From Macrothele yani (lineage: Eukaryota; Arthropoda; Arachnida; Araneae; Macrothelidae), in the NCBI GenBank assembly GCA_039090855.1, contig CM076997.1:165198709-165262708 (forward strand): DNA of 64,000 bases, given 5' to 3'. This document shows, piece by piece, positions 31,456 through 43,275 of this stretch. Numbering within the stretch: position 1 is the stretch's first letter; each line of letters begins with the position of its first letter. A model generated the notes under the pieces. The model was given only the letters and a program-made list of their open reading frames with translations, was not told where the DNA came from and did not search any database. The translations under genes and the position numbers were made by a program.

Positions 31456-33395
31456 ACGTTACCGACCGTCGAAGACCTCAGAAAATGCTCTTCGGTGCCC
31501 TTCGAAAGAATTCGAGAGTCGAAACTGTTATTTGATTTTGGGTATTTAGGGAACTATGTAAAGATTGAATTTGGGAGATATATGGATGCATTTGGAAACT
31601 CTGAAAAATCTTAAAACAGGCCATGATAAATAAAATTATTTACACTGAGCTTTAAAAATCCAAAAGATATAATTGGCTGTTAGTGTTGTTTGCGTTTAGC
31701 TGAGTTGAAACCCCTGTAAATATAAAAAAGGTGTTTATTGTTACATGTATACCAATGTGTGACACTAAATATTCATGGTAGACATTGTGCCCGTGTAAAT
31801 AACTTTTGGAGACAAATTTCTGATGTGGTCAGGACAAAATACATTTTAACAATGTGGAAACTTACCTTTCCTTAGGCACGCTATGGTGGATACATGAGGC
31901 CTAGGGCTGGAATTCAACCTTAACACATGATTTTCACTGCACAAGATTTGGGTGTTTGAAAGGCCACTTGGCCTGCATTTATTGTAAAAACTTAACTTTC
32001 AAACAAAACAAGAAAACCAGTATCTGTTGCGCGAACGCATAAACAGGGTTTTACACCCTCTTCAAAATTTTTGACATTGGCACTTGGGCCTTATTTCAAT
32101 TAAATCAGATGACGCACATGAGATGTACCTCTACGATTCAAAAAAGTGAGAACACATTTCTGCTAGCTAATATAAATGTGTTACCCTAAATTCCAAATTT
32201 ACGTATTTCAGGCAGAAATTTCACACCAACGCAATTCCAATTAATACGACAATATGTAGCTCTTTTTGGTAATACACTTCTATAAGGAAAAATCAAATTT
32301 ATCCCTTTAGAGAGGCTAAAGACATTTTTTTCAGAACATGATTTGTGAATGTCAATAAAAACATTTAACAGAAATGGAGAGCATATCAGTAATGTAGATA
32401 GGTTTTGACAGATGAAGTGCAATTTTTCTCCTGTCGGTTACAAAGTTAGAGCTCAATATGCATACAATGCAAATTACTTTTAACCTTTCGACAAACCCCT
32501 CAAACCAGTTTCCTTAGCTAACATTAATTTTCAAATTACAATAACTAAGAAAAAATATATATAGATAACCAAAACCTATATTAGAAAACAATCCCTACAC
32601 TAAGAGGAAAATTTGCCTTAAAATCTCATAGCACTGAACACTAGCATTTACTGATACAAAATAACTTCTAGACCAAACACACTGCACTTAATATCTTATT
32701 AAATTAGCTCAAAATGTATCACAGGCTTGCAATGCTGAAAAGAAATGTTACACTACCAAGAAGATATTCCCATAACCTACATAATATCATATAATACAAG
32801 AAAAAAAAAGAAGAAAATACTGATTCACAACAATCCGGAACTTGAACTCATATCTACAGGTACCCTTACCATTCACCAAAATTTCAAACTACACAACTTT
32901 TTCTGACATGTAACTCATAAAACAACTTAATCTACATTTTCAAAATTACCCTATGTAAATGTTGCACCAATTGAAAAGATCCATGTAGTTAATAACTCAG
33001 GCACCGGCTAGACAAACATCTCATTTAATCACATCCACTTTCTTTGAAAGCAAAATTTTACTCTGAGGGAATATCATGTTAAGGCTGAAGGTGAGATTTG
33101 GTCGTGAAACGTAACTATTTTGGGACAACACTTATGAACTCACCTTGCTCGGAATAGCTTCTTACTGGTTTTCGGCATAATAAGGGAGGATTCAATCCCC
33201 CACATTGTCCCCATGATCCCCTTTTCAGACTCCAAGTATTTCCGCATATAAAAAGCCCCCTGCCAGAACACTTGTCCACAAAACTATTTCCCCGGGCACA
33301 CACCTTCCAGAGAAACACCATACGGACACTCACATTATTTCCAGAATTACCACTATCTCGTCATTCCCTAGGCACACACATTCCAGAGAAATACC
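31456..33395. other. No identifiable gene
   Basis: About 1.9 kb of AT-rich DNA. Frames of 78 residues or fewer carry no family motif. Confidence 0.45.
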
Positions 33396-33398
33396 ACA

Positions 33399-33615
33399 AT
33401 TTCCAGACAAATTTACTAACATCATCATTTCCAGACAAATATACTAACATCATCATTTCCAGACAAATATACTAACATCATCATTTCCCCAAAACATCTA
33501 CTATATCATTTTACCCAGAACATACACCATATCATTCTTTCCTAGAAAATATACTACCTCATTTCCAGAAAAATACATCATATCATTATTTTCCAGAAAA
33601 TACACTATATCGCAG
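33399..33615 (+). repeat. 28-bp minisatellite, degenerate outward
   Basis: ATTTCCAGACAAATATACTA plus ACATCATC repeats three times almost exactly (33399-33482). More diverged relatives with TTCCAGAAAATACACTA-like wording extend to about 33615 and back to about 33300. Confidence 0.85.
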
Positions 33616-35898
33616 AACCTCGCTTTTCGAGAAAATCCCACCTAATGTCGAAGAACTATCTATTTCCAGGAAATCATCACCTCTGGAAGAATTTAAACAA
33701 TTAACAAGGTTAATATCCAGGTCAACACTTTATAAACACACTAGTCAGCATGCATACCCATTTTAATGTCTCTCCTATCATGTAAATTTGTTATTCAAAT
33801 ACACTGGCTGATATTGGAAACTTTCACACATTACCGCACAATTTTAAAAAATAATTTTACCACCTAAATTCACCAAACAGGAAACCATAATAAAAACTGC
33901 CTCTAGGAAAATTTGAACCGTATGAAAGTCACTGTACTTTTTCTACACATATGTACAAATACTAACCTACTGAAAGTAAAAAAAAAATTACTGCACACAT
34001 AGAAGTTTCAATTACACTGCAATACTGGTCCGAGAGGTTGTGCTTACTCAAGATAGCTTATCCCAAAATTATGAAATCACATACCACTGCATTAACAAAT
34101 GTAAAATTACACATTTTTAGTTTTCCTTTTTCTTACAAAAGATGACATGAATTTTTTTTATCAAACTAACACTAAAACATAAAGTTTCATTCCCCAGACA
34201 CACACACATACACAAAATCACCTGAACGAAAACATTTACATTTCTTCTGAATTTTAACTGACCTGAAGCAAATTACAACTAAAACCACACCTGTCATACC
34301 CAACGTTAAGGAATTTCAAAGGAACTACATGATATTTGAAATGCCCAAAATAAAAATTCTGCTTTTTAGAACTGAATGCAGCCAAGACTAGGCGTACACA
34401 CATAGCAATGTAACTGCCACCAAAAGAAAGTAAGCTTTTGCTGTTTTACAAGCTTCCTTTCCTTATTTTTTTCGATTATCTGGCTCTGAACGTTTTTCTC
34501 ACAACACAACACAGCCTCAACAAAAGACAAAAAAAATTATTCGGTTCACCTTGAAGCCTGAGCCAACAACGACTTGAGTTAACATCAAAATATGAAGTAG
34601 CACATTCCCTTGAGGTGTCTTTACCCTGCCATACACGCACTGTACAAATGATTCGTTTTGCTGTGGCAGGTGAGATATTTCTGTTGAATGTAGGGCTAAC
34701 ATCATGTCCTGGGGTCTCTGATTGGGAATGTTACTCTGGTTCAGAAGTTGATCGAACTTTCCCTCATGATTTGTTGAGCATCCGAGATAGATGGTAAGAA
34801 AGTTAAATGTCCTTTGTAGTCTCTATACCTAGCTGTTCTTAACTTCTGTTATTCCTCCGCTAAATGTTCACCGTGCATCTTCTGTGCAGGAAATGGCAGG
34901 TCGTCCGTGATCCATAACCAATAACACAGAGAGTAAGAAATTTTCACCTTCCTTTTTTTTTTTTTTTTTTGCCTTGAAGCTTCCATATTGATGCTTGGAT
35001 TCCCACAAGCTCTTGCTAATGAACAATCGGAGTCATGTTCCACTTGTGTCGGTGACTAGTAGGGTTTTTTTCTCCTTTCTCTGCTGCCATGATTCCGTAT
35101 CGTCTTTGTCTGCCTAGCACGAGGCAAGAACACGTGCAACGTTTCTCTTTTGACGCCAAAAGCAGAAGAGAGCGAATATTTGCCTGGAAACCCACGGGAC
35201 TACCGCTCGTCGACCTCTGACCTCTGCTCATTGGCTAAACTTCCCATAGCAACAACCACCATCCAATCAAGTTGCCCACATTTTTGCGGCAAAATGTGAA
35301 ACTAAGCAGATTCCCCTACTTCTTCGCTGCCGACCTTGGCTTCTGGAGGGGGGGGGGGAGCAGAAACTTTGTGTCCTGCTGGCTAAAAATGACTCTCCAT
35401 TGACTTTCGTGCCAGGAAGAGACCCACATTGGTGCTTTCCTCACAGCTTAAAATTTCCCAAGATTGCGGAAACAGAAAAAAAAATTACGGAACGTAGAAA
35501 ATAGGTTCACATACAATAAATTCACCTTCCACATGCGAAATAAAATTCCCTCGTTCCGTGATAGGAAAGATCGCTACAAATGAAATAAAATGAAGTTAAG
35601 AATTTAGATTACAAAAATCGCTCTTGCCCATTTCGGGAAAATGAAAGAAGTTACAACAATTATTTCGTTTTGTTTCTCTCTCTCTCTCTCTTTTTATTTT
35701 TTTTTATGAAATTTATCTTGGGGTCAACTGCATGAAAGACTGGCCATATTGTCCCAAGCAGCTTCCCAGTGGGAAAACGTAGTTCTGGAGCAGGGATTTC
35801 TCTGCCCTTTTTTTTTTTTTTGTTCTGTAAAATTCAAGAAAGGTATTCAGTTTTCCTCAATATTTACAAAAACAAAAAAGAGAAAATCTAATAAATTC
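33616..35898. other. No identifiable gene
   Basis: Contains a poly-T run (34958-34973), a 12-base G run (35348-35359), a CT dinucleotide run (35677-35692) and another poly-T (35808-35821). A GC-richer patch at 35040-35350 has no recognised motif. Confidence 0.4.
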
Positions 35899-36463
35899 CA
35901 GTGTGTCTCGGCCGCAGACAGGTTGGTTGCAGGCGCTCACCTGGCCTCCTTCTAACCAACACACGGCCATCACTGGCACCCAGACAGAAGCGGCTTTCAT
36001 CAAAAAACACAACAGATCTCCACTCCGTCCTCCAATGAGCTGTAGCTTGATACCACTGACGTCGCAAACGGCAGTGGTTTGGAGTAAGTGGAATGCACGC
36101 TACAGGGCGTCTGGCTCGGAGCTGTCCTCCAAGTAACCGATTTGCAACAGTTCGTTGTGTCACTGTGGTGGTAACTGCAGCTCGAATTGCTGCCGCAGAC
36201 GCGGTACGATGCGCCACGGCCATACGCCGTACACGGCGGTCTTCCCTCTCAGTAGCGCCACGTGGCCAGCCGGAACCCGGCCTTCTTGAGGCGGTACCTT
36301 TCCTTGACCACCGCTGCCAACAATCATGCACAGTGGCTCCATTCCTGCCAAGTCGTTCTGCAATATTGCGGAAAGAAAATCCACCTTCTCGTAGCCCTAT
36401 TACACGATTTCGTTCAAACTCCGTGAGCTGTTGAGAATGGCTTCTTCGTCTTCTTAAAGGCAT
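35899..36463 (-). pseudogene. Tc1-like transposase, N-terminal 190 residues
   Basis: It begins MPLRRRRSHSQQLTEFERNR. Residues 1-65 hold a helix-turn-helix (FSFRNIAERLGRNGATVHDC) and a GRPRG-type AT-hook-like linker (SGWPRGATERED). A second helix-turn-helix spans about residues 75-105. The first catalytic aspartate is in VVFFDESRFCLG near residue 155. The frame is uninterrupted until the truncation, and it keeps the GTASRRPGSG segment that the 46.8-kb copy has lost. It lacks the second D and E and cannot be active. Confidence 0.9.
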
Positions 36464-36704
36464 TCTTGACTAATATCAACACCCTACGTCGAATCTCAAC
36501 GATAACTAACGCTCACGAACGTTACAGCGCGTATTTACAGAAAACCTGCTTTGCATGTTCCGAGGGGCGCTACTAGCGCCACACGTATGCGCCGAGCGCG
36601 AAATTTGCATAGACGTCATCTTACAAATGCACTTTCACCGCTTACCAACTGTCGTTTATCTAACACAACCCCTTCTTGGTGTTGGGATTTTTTTGCCGTC
36701 AGTG
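35899..36704 (-). mobile_element. Tc1-like transposon, 3'-truncated copy
   Basis: The terminal repeat, written on plus as GGGATTTTTTTGCCGTCAGTG, ends at about 36704 and matches the repeats of the complete copy at 46534-47937. The coding part ends abruptly at about 35899 after PRHTG, so about 600 bp of the 3' half and the other terminus are missing. Directly beyond the outer end lies the C-terminus of a mariner relic, so the elements adjoin or are nested. Confidence 0.88.
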
Positions 36705-36705
36705 T

Positions 36706-37765
36706 ATATGTTGTTCTTTCTGAAAGTATCTTCCCTCGGATGATATGCAAAGGTTCCATCGTTCAGTTCACTTTTTAAAGCATGTGGAGAAGGCATTTTG
36801 CTTTAGCGACCCCTGTACAGCTTGAATAACGTTAGCATCTGTGTTGAACGTTGCGTCACGGGACTTCTCCTTCATTGTTGGAAACAACCTAAAATTGCAC
36901 GGGGCGAGGTCAGGACTGTAGGGAAACTGTGGCATGATTTCAATAACGCATTTCGTAAAAAACTATTGAACACAAGCAGTCAAATGTCGTCTAGCGTTGT
37001 CATGGTGTAGGGCCCACTTGCCCACCAGTTCCGGTCGCTTAATCGATATGTGTCGTCGCAGAAGCTTCAAGACTGAAAGGTAATACTCAGCATTGACAGT
37101 AGTTGGATAAGGAACGTCATGTTGGCAGACTACACCTTTATGATCAAAGAAAATGATCATCATCGCTTTCCCTGCTGATTTGGTTTGTTGGACTTTCTTC
37201 GGAGTAGGAGAGCCTCTGTTTTTCTAGACACTCGTTGTGTGCTTCGTAAGGGGGTCGAAACAGTGGACCCATGCTTCAACGGCAGTCATTACTGTGTTTA
37301 GACAGTTTGAATCTTTTACAATCATTTATTTCCTCTCATGACACACCTGAACTCCAATTAACAATTATTTTCTCGTCAGGTGATGAGGTACCCATCTGGA
37401 GCACACGCAATGCAACAGTAATTTGTCACATAGAATGGAAAATGCCGACGTTTATGGAATATTAGTTTACGCCATTATGCCTTTACATGTCATTTTTTGA
37501 TCTTCTTCCAGGATTTCCTAAAGGGTGTTAACAGTACTCTCCGTAACAACACTTTCAGGTCGACCTGAACTAGGAGCGAGTTCTACCGACAAACGCCCTT
37601 TATTGAAATCATGGTGCCCTTTAAAAATCGTTGACTTACCCATACATTTATCTTTGTGAGCTTTTTCATTAAATCAACTGTTTCTGCAGCCATTTTATCC
37701 AAACGATAGCAAAAGTTTACCGCACTAAGCATTTCACTTCTTAACTTTGAATCACTCACCTCCAT
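36706..37765 (-). pseudogene. Mariner-like transposase relic, minus strand
   Basis: The N-terminus MEVSDSKLRSEMLSAVNFCY with KMAAETVDLMKKL lies at 37583-37765. The C-terminal half is open at 36963-37163: MMIIFFDHKGVVCQHDV, TVNAEYYLSVLKLLRR and HHDNARRHL with the second catalytic D. Beyond a stop the PCxFRLFPT-type third box and a SEGRYFQKEQH-like end reach about 36706, where the Tc1 copy begins. The central part is broken. Mariner family is clear from the VFFD-x-KG, HDNAR and SEGRYF signatures. Confidence 0.85.
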
Positions 37766-39355
37766 CGCTTTATGGCGAAATGCAGACGTACCTTAAACAA
37801 CTGCGCAATAACGAAACCAGAATTGTCTGCCACGGCTGATAACAATTGCCACAGATACTTCTTTGATTTAGTTAGTTGTCTGCGTGGTTATTTTCCCCCT
37901 TCGCACTGTTGCCAACTTAAAAAAAGTACTCTCTATTTTTATGGAACTTCCTTTGTATTAAGGAATCCAATGTCTTCCGTGAGAAAAACAGACTACTAAT
38001 TATTTCATCGCATTCACCAGATTTTACAATCCAATTAGGCATCTCAGTTCTATCGATTCATGGTGGTGTTTGTCGCAACATTCTGTCTCATCCGTCCCCA
38101 AGTTTTAACTGCAAACGTGAAACATAGGACACAGCGACCGTTTTCGAGGCCTCACGAGCCCATTGTTTGATACTTTTGTATCCAAAGCAGGAGAATTTGT
38201 TAGTTTGAGACACAGACGAGGGGCACTCTGTCATTTCGAGTAGAAAGACAGCAAGAGGACGTCTACTGTTACACCTCATTCGAGCGAATACGTGGCTGGA
38301 TGTGTAAGTTCTCTTCTCGATACCGCTGTTGTACTGCACTGCCAAACGACGCAGTAGTTTGGCAGTATGTAAGTTCTACGAGATGGAGCTTACGTATATT
38401 CTACAGCCACAGTTTCCTGATAACATCAAGCAGTCGTTTTCGAACGCAGAAAGACCACTGCCTTCTTGTTTCGTTGTTTGTGCTCCACTAATGGTACATA
38501 TTGGAAATGACAATGCCGAAAGGGATTGTCATTTTCAATATACTTGCACCTATAAACCTAACATCCATGCCTCTTCCATATCTCAAATCACGCGTCTTTC
38601 CCGTATTGCAGCTTACTACGTTTCCTAAAGACTAAATCCTTTGCGGTAAGCTGTTTTTAAAGCAATCTCAACGTCGTAGTTTCGTACATGAGTAAGGATG
38701 GCATGTATCTGAGGGCTGTTTGAAGATTCTACTTCTTCCCTACTTCAGTGCAATTGTATGTACGATACATTTTTGCTTTGTTTCTGTGTTCGCAGGAGGA
38801 CACCATATGACTCATATTTTTTCCCTATCGCAGGCAGCTCTGCTTTTAGTTTCTTTATTGGGCACATTAGCGTGTACAACAAAGTATTTGCCTTTTTTAA
38901 TTTTCAGCATAATGGCCTCGAACAACATCAAGACATCTGTTCTCAACCCAATATAATTCTCGAGTAATTTTTTGCCAGTTGTCCAAGGAGCGTTTTTACA
39001 AAAAGTAAACGTTATAATTTGACATAAATATGAATTGTTCAGTTGATATTAAGACCATTATTTCTCAAGTCAACATTACATCTGTATTTTACTTCATGAA
39101 TTGTTCAAGGAAATTTTTTACCAAAATATTACAATTTTACATAAGTATAAATTGTGTATTTGCTGTCATCACCTCCTTTCTCAAATCATTAAGTTTGAGT
39201 GTAATTCTTCACAACTTGCTAAAAAAATATTTCTGTGGATAATATAGTAATTTTTGCAACACTATTCTTCTGAAATACTAATGAACCAAATTAAATTTCA
39301 GATATATTCCCACCATAGAGAAAGAACAATTAGTTCCCTATCTTGAATCAGTCAC
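37766..39355. other. No identifiable gene
   Basis: Several frames of 60-99 residues lack motifs. The one at 38720-38956 is hydrophobic but has no family signature. Confidence 0.35.
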
Positions 39356-39359
39356 AAGT

Positions 39360-40300
39360 CACTCAGTGAGCACTTAGTTGAATCCAATGCAATGAGAAAT
39401 AGTGAGAGTGATATGATTAGGACTAAAACAGCAAAAAAGAAGAAGGGTATGCTTCTCCAAAATTACTGCAATCAAATGGAAGTACGGTATGCGATGTTTA
39501 ACCATCAGAATGGAAGTTCTCGGAAATGTTACAATGGGAAGGAACGAATGTGTGCTTAGTCGGACCAAGAGCACCAGGAAAGAAAGCAGGTACGTTTCAC
39601 TGAATAGCATAGAACGGACTAGAGGTACGGCTAATTTCCTTTGAAAAGTTGCAGAACAGTGGCCGGAAGAAACTTTGTGAGGAATGCATTACAGTAATAA
39701 AATGGGAATGTGATCTTGATCTGAGCAAGAGCAGAAGAAGGGAACAGAGATCTGCTCCTTCGAATCCTTTGCAGCACAACGAAACAAAATTGAGCTTGGA
39801 ATAATCCTTTGCAACACAACGAAAGAAAAATTAGCTTGGAATAATATTTTGCAGCACAAAAAAAAATGATCTTGGAATAATCATTTGCAGCTGCATGGTG
39901 GAAGAGTGCTCTCTGTCGAATCCGCTGTAGCGCGATAGATGGAGGTTAGATTTATCGGGAGAAACATCAAGAATGAACGAAAGTACATTTTGTAAAATCA
40001 TTTGAACCATAACGAAAGGCATGAGCATAAATGCATCTTTGCAAAAGAACGGAAGAAATGAGCTCTTTCTCGAATCCATTACAACACAAAGACAGAGTGG
40101 AGTGCTTAGTTAGGACGATAACAGCAAGAAGCAGAAGGAGTATTCTTAGTTGGGATGAGCATAGTAAGAAAGAAAACAAATGCGCGTACACGAGACGATA
40201 GCAGCAGAAAGAAATTCAACTATGGTTCGCAGAATATCTTGTACCATAATAATGGCACTGTGTATTTTAAAGAATTATTCGCAGTAGTCTTGTCGAACAG
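39360..40300 (-). repeat. Degenerate tandem repeat field
   Basis: Words such as GCTTGGAATAATCCTTTGCA, ACACAACGAAA, TTAGTYRGGAYGA and GCAAGARCAGAAGAAGG recur at irregular 40-60 bp spacing, clearest at 39770-39890 and 40075-40190. Units are heavily diverged. Strand is nominal. Confidence 0.6.
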
Positions 40301-40629
40301 AGTTCATGGACAAGTAATACAGGAAATTTGAAAGACTGTAGCTGCACAATTCCATCTGTTGCTGCATAACGCAGCATGTTCGCGTTTGTACATATATAAT
40401 TTCAAAAGTTTTGCATACTGCGCATGCGCTGCCCGTAGGATGATGCAATCGTTCTAATCGTTGGAGCAATGGTCAGTCAGACTTTAGTATACGAAGTTGT
40501 GTCTACATTTGCTGGATAATTTGTTCCTGTTCTAAAAATTCTGGAGGAAGAAAGTGAGTCAGGTGAGATCTCGAGTAGTGCCCAGGGATTCTATATTAAA
40601 ATTGAAATTTTGTGAGAAAAATTCCCTAC

Positions 40630-41240
40630 AGGAATTCATAAAGCTCTGTGTGAAGTTTGTGGGGTTAGTGTAGGTAGTGGACCGTAGCACAGTGCCACGG
40701 TGGACTTCTCGCTTCCACCAAGGTCGATAAAGCATCGAAGATGACCCAAGAAATGACCGGTCATCAGACGCAAAGGAAGACACTTCTGTGATTATGGCCT
40801 ATGACAAGATTGGAGTGGTAGCAACAAAAAAGTGCCCTGAGGGTACTACTGTAACAGCGATATACTACAGAAGGTTCCTGCAAGATGTTTTGCTCCCAAA
40901 GATTCGCTAAAGAAGGCCCCATGAGAACGCGAGGCTGCATGTTGAGAATACAGCAAGATACATTCTGGAAAAGTATGGATGGGATTGCTTCCCCACGCGC
41001 CATACGGTCCAAACATAAGCCCATTAGACTATGAATTGTTCCCAAAACTGAAGAAGCTACTGTGTGAGAAATGATTGAGTACTATTCAGGATGTTTCTAA
41101 TAAGGTGACCCGAGTAATCCAATACCTCAACAATGGAGGATTCCTGACTGGAATACAAGACTTACCCAAACGTTTGGCCGCTGTCATAAAGCAACATGGA
41201 GATTACTTCGAAGGCCTGTAAAGGTATGTTGTGAAATAAA
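40630..41240 (+). pseudogene. Mariner-like transposase, C-terminal fragment
   Basis: The plus strand reads ATKKCPEGTTVTAIYYRRFL, then QDVLLPKIR, a HENARLHVENTARYILEKYG segment with E in place of the usual HDN aspartate, a DYELFPKLKKLLCEK segment with the third D, and after a stop LSTIQDVSNKVTRVIQYLNN with GFLTGIQDLPKRLAAVIKQH. This is the usual C-terminal order of mariner proteins. The N-terminal DNA-binding part is absent. Confidence 0.82.
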
Positions 41241-41389
41241 TTCGTTTTTTAAGGTAAGCTTGGAAAGATCTATTGTAGTAGAAAGCATGTAGTTTGAACT
41301 AAAGTAGCACAAAGGTAGGAAGGTAAGCAGGTGGAAAAGACTGAGTGTTCGGCCAAATGCGCGTCAGCAGAAATAAGGGAAACGCTCAT

Positions 41390-41735
41390 TTAAGAAAGGT
41401 GTTCAGTCCTCAATGGATGGAATACGGGTATACACCATTGTACAATACAAATTTGGAAGATATGAATCCGTTTATTGATGTAAACATAACATGGATGTTA
41501 TGTCAAATAATATCCGAAAACTTAAATTTTGTCGTTTTCGAGAAAAAATCTGCGTCCCCCGGATAGCGCCCAATTACGCTAACCACTACACCACTCAGAA
41601 CGACCAAGTTTCAAGTTTCTGATTAATTTGAATGTAACCATCACAGGATTTGCTAGTCGAAGTAACCGGCATTCATATATAGCGAATCTGGAGGTTTAGA
41701 ATTCATTCCCGTGATTGCCCGGATGCGCATAATAT
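41390..41735 (-). mobile_element. tRNA-like foldback element, copy 1
   Basis: The left arm (ACAATACAAATTTGGAAGAT to ATCCGAAAACTT, about 41440-41525) is followed by an inverted tRNA-like core (41556-41620; on minus TGGTGTAGTGGTTAGCG, a perfect A box) and a TTCAAATTAATC-type tail. The tRNA 3' half is truncated relative to copy 2. The outer phrase GGAATACGGGTATACACCAT is repeated at the start of copy 2, so the two are in tandem. Confidence 0.75.
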
Positions 41736-41768
41736 CAATGAATGAAATACGGGATTATACCATTGTAC

Positions 41769-42953
41769 CAGTGGCGTATATTCGAGGCTAGCTAGGCTAG
41801 CAGCGAAACCAAGATAATACGCAAATAAAACTGAATTAAATATACACAAATAAAAGTCAATTATCAACGATATTAAAATATGTCGATGCTTTCCCTACGA
41901 AGAAAAAACGCGTACGGATTCGCTTCTTTGACTCAGTCTGGCAAGCAAAAGATAACGGCGTAAATAAGCTCTTCCAAAGTCTTCGCAGTTCTGATGCGAA
42001 AACCTTCCGTACAATTGCCTGCTAGCGTTTCCATGACAACATGAATGAGCTGGTAGAGGGGATTGGCCCCTTGCTTTGGGAAACGGTTAGCTCAGAAAAA
42101 AGAAGGCAGACTATCTTAGTCACTCGCATACTTCCGCCCATAAGAGTGTTTCGCAAGAGTTGTTTCAGTTTTTGTGAAGTGTCAATGAATTAAAATCAGA
42201 GATATTATATCTTAAATTCGCGGCTTTGTTGGATTCGAACTGTTTTGATAAATTTTGTGAAAGGCTCCCTGCACATCTACTGTCAGAACTTAAAGAATTG
42301 TATGCTTCAAATTTTGATACAGCTCGACTAAAAATGAACTGAAAGTGTTTTATTCCCTTGATGAATACAAAAACAAATCAGTAAGAGATATTACGTGTTA
42401 CATAAAGTTGAATAAACTGGACATAGTGTTTAGTGAGATTCACAAATTAGCAGACCTCATATAAACTTTACATCAACAACTGCAACTGTCGAAAGTTTTT
42501 CAGCATTAAAAAGAATCAAGATGTATCTTAGAGTCACGCGAGGACATGCACATACGACAAACTTTGCTGTTTTGTCAATAGAGAAAAACATTATTTTTAA
42601 ATATGAAAAAAATACTCGGAAGAAACATTTTATGGATACGTAACACTCAAGTTCACACAAAAGGAAAGCAGAATGTAGTTCATGTACAAATAAAGTATTC
42701 AGAAGAAGAATGGAGTTCATGTAAAAATAAAGTATTCAGAAGAAGAATGGAGTTCATGTACAAATAAGTGTTAAAATCCTAATCGTCGTAATTATTTGGT
42801 ATCATGTTAGCAATGGCATGCACCTAAAATTTAGAAAAAAAGTTACTTTTATTACTTAACAATTAAAAATAAACTTCGCGATTTAAAAAAAAAACAGTAC
42901 TGGGGGGGAGGGGGTTGAGTTAGACCAGATCTCAGACCCAAGATACGCCACTG
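41769..42953 (+). mobile_element. hAT-like DNA transposon, internally deleted
   Basis: Terminal inverted repeats CAGTGGCGTAT and ATACGCCACTG are exact. They are flanked by 8-bp near-identical direct repeats, CATTGTAC (41761-41768) and AATTGTAC (42954-42961), the hAT target-site signature. At 1.2 kb it is shorter than autonomous elements. It contains only the C-terminal part of a transposase. It interrupts copy 2 of the tRNA-like foldback. Confidence 0.88.
42200..42640 (+). pseudogene. hAT transposase, C-terminal dimerisation region
   Basis: The frame ending near 42640 reads TTSTTATVESFSALKRIKMY, then LRVTRGHAHTTNFAVLSIEK. This is the conserved hAT C-terminal dimerisation motif (T-T-A-x-V-E-x-S-F-S-A-L-K-R-I-K-x-Y-L-R, then L-S-I-E). 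The arrangement resembles the ZMYM-associated hAT proteins. The upstream RNase H-like catalytic region is broken or deleted. Confidence 0.82.
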
Positions 42954-43106
42954 AATTGTACAATACAAATTTGGAAGATGTGATTTGTGAATCCGTTTTT
43001 TGGTGTAAATACGACATGGATGTTAAGTCAGATAATATCCGAAAACTGGAAAATAGCGAATCCTGTAATGGTTATATTCAAATTAATCGGAAACTTGAAA
43101 CTTCGT

Positions 43107-43181
43107 CGTTCTGAGTGGTGTAGTGGTTAGCATAATCGAGCGCTATTCGGGAAATGCGAGTTCGATTCCCGCTCCTGGACG
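43107..43181 (+). tRNA. tRNA-like sequence (pseudo-tRNA / pol III promoter core)
   Basis: About 75 bp with a perfect A box TGGTGTAGTGG and a near-perfect B box AGTTCGATTCC. CGTTCTG at the start can pair with CTGGACG at the end with one mismatch, and GCGAG/CCCGC form a T-stem with one mismatch. The D and anticodon stems are poor, so I do not call a functional tRNA or an identity. Its position at the tip of a foldback argues for a mobile-element component. Confidence 0.5.
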
Positions 43182-43275
43182 ACGAAATTTTCAAGTTTTC
43201 GGATGTTATTTGATTTAACATTCATGTCATATTTACACCAATAAACGGATTCACATCTTCCAAATTTGTAATGTT

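Larger units (their letters stand above)
41736..43275 (+). mobile_element. tRNA-like foldback element, copy 2, split by hAT
   Basis: After removal of the hAT insertion (41769-42953 plus one target copy), this copy reads AATACGGGATTATACC, then the left arm (42956-43048), TTCAAATTAATCGGAAACTT, a tRNA-like core (43107-43181) and the right arm (43183-43272), which is the inverse of the left arm including TCCAAATTTGTA. The inner phrases ACTTCGTCG and CGACGAAATTTT also pair around the core, so the whole unit folds back with the tRNA-like sequence at the tip. Confidence 0.8.

Noticed and set aside
33399..33482. CRISPR array from short regular repeats
   Set aside because: Units are directly contiguous with no unique spacers, and the genome is eukaryotic.
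38720..38956. Small membrane protein
   Set aside because: Hydrophobic but AT-rich, with no signal of family, conservation or flanking gene structure.
43107..43181. Functional tRNA gene
   Set aside because: D and anticodon stems are poor and it sits inside a repeated foldback element whose other copy is truncated.
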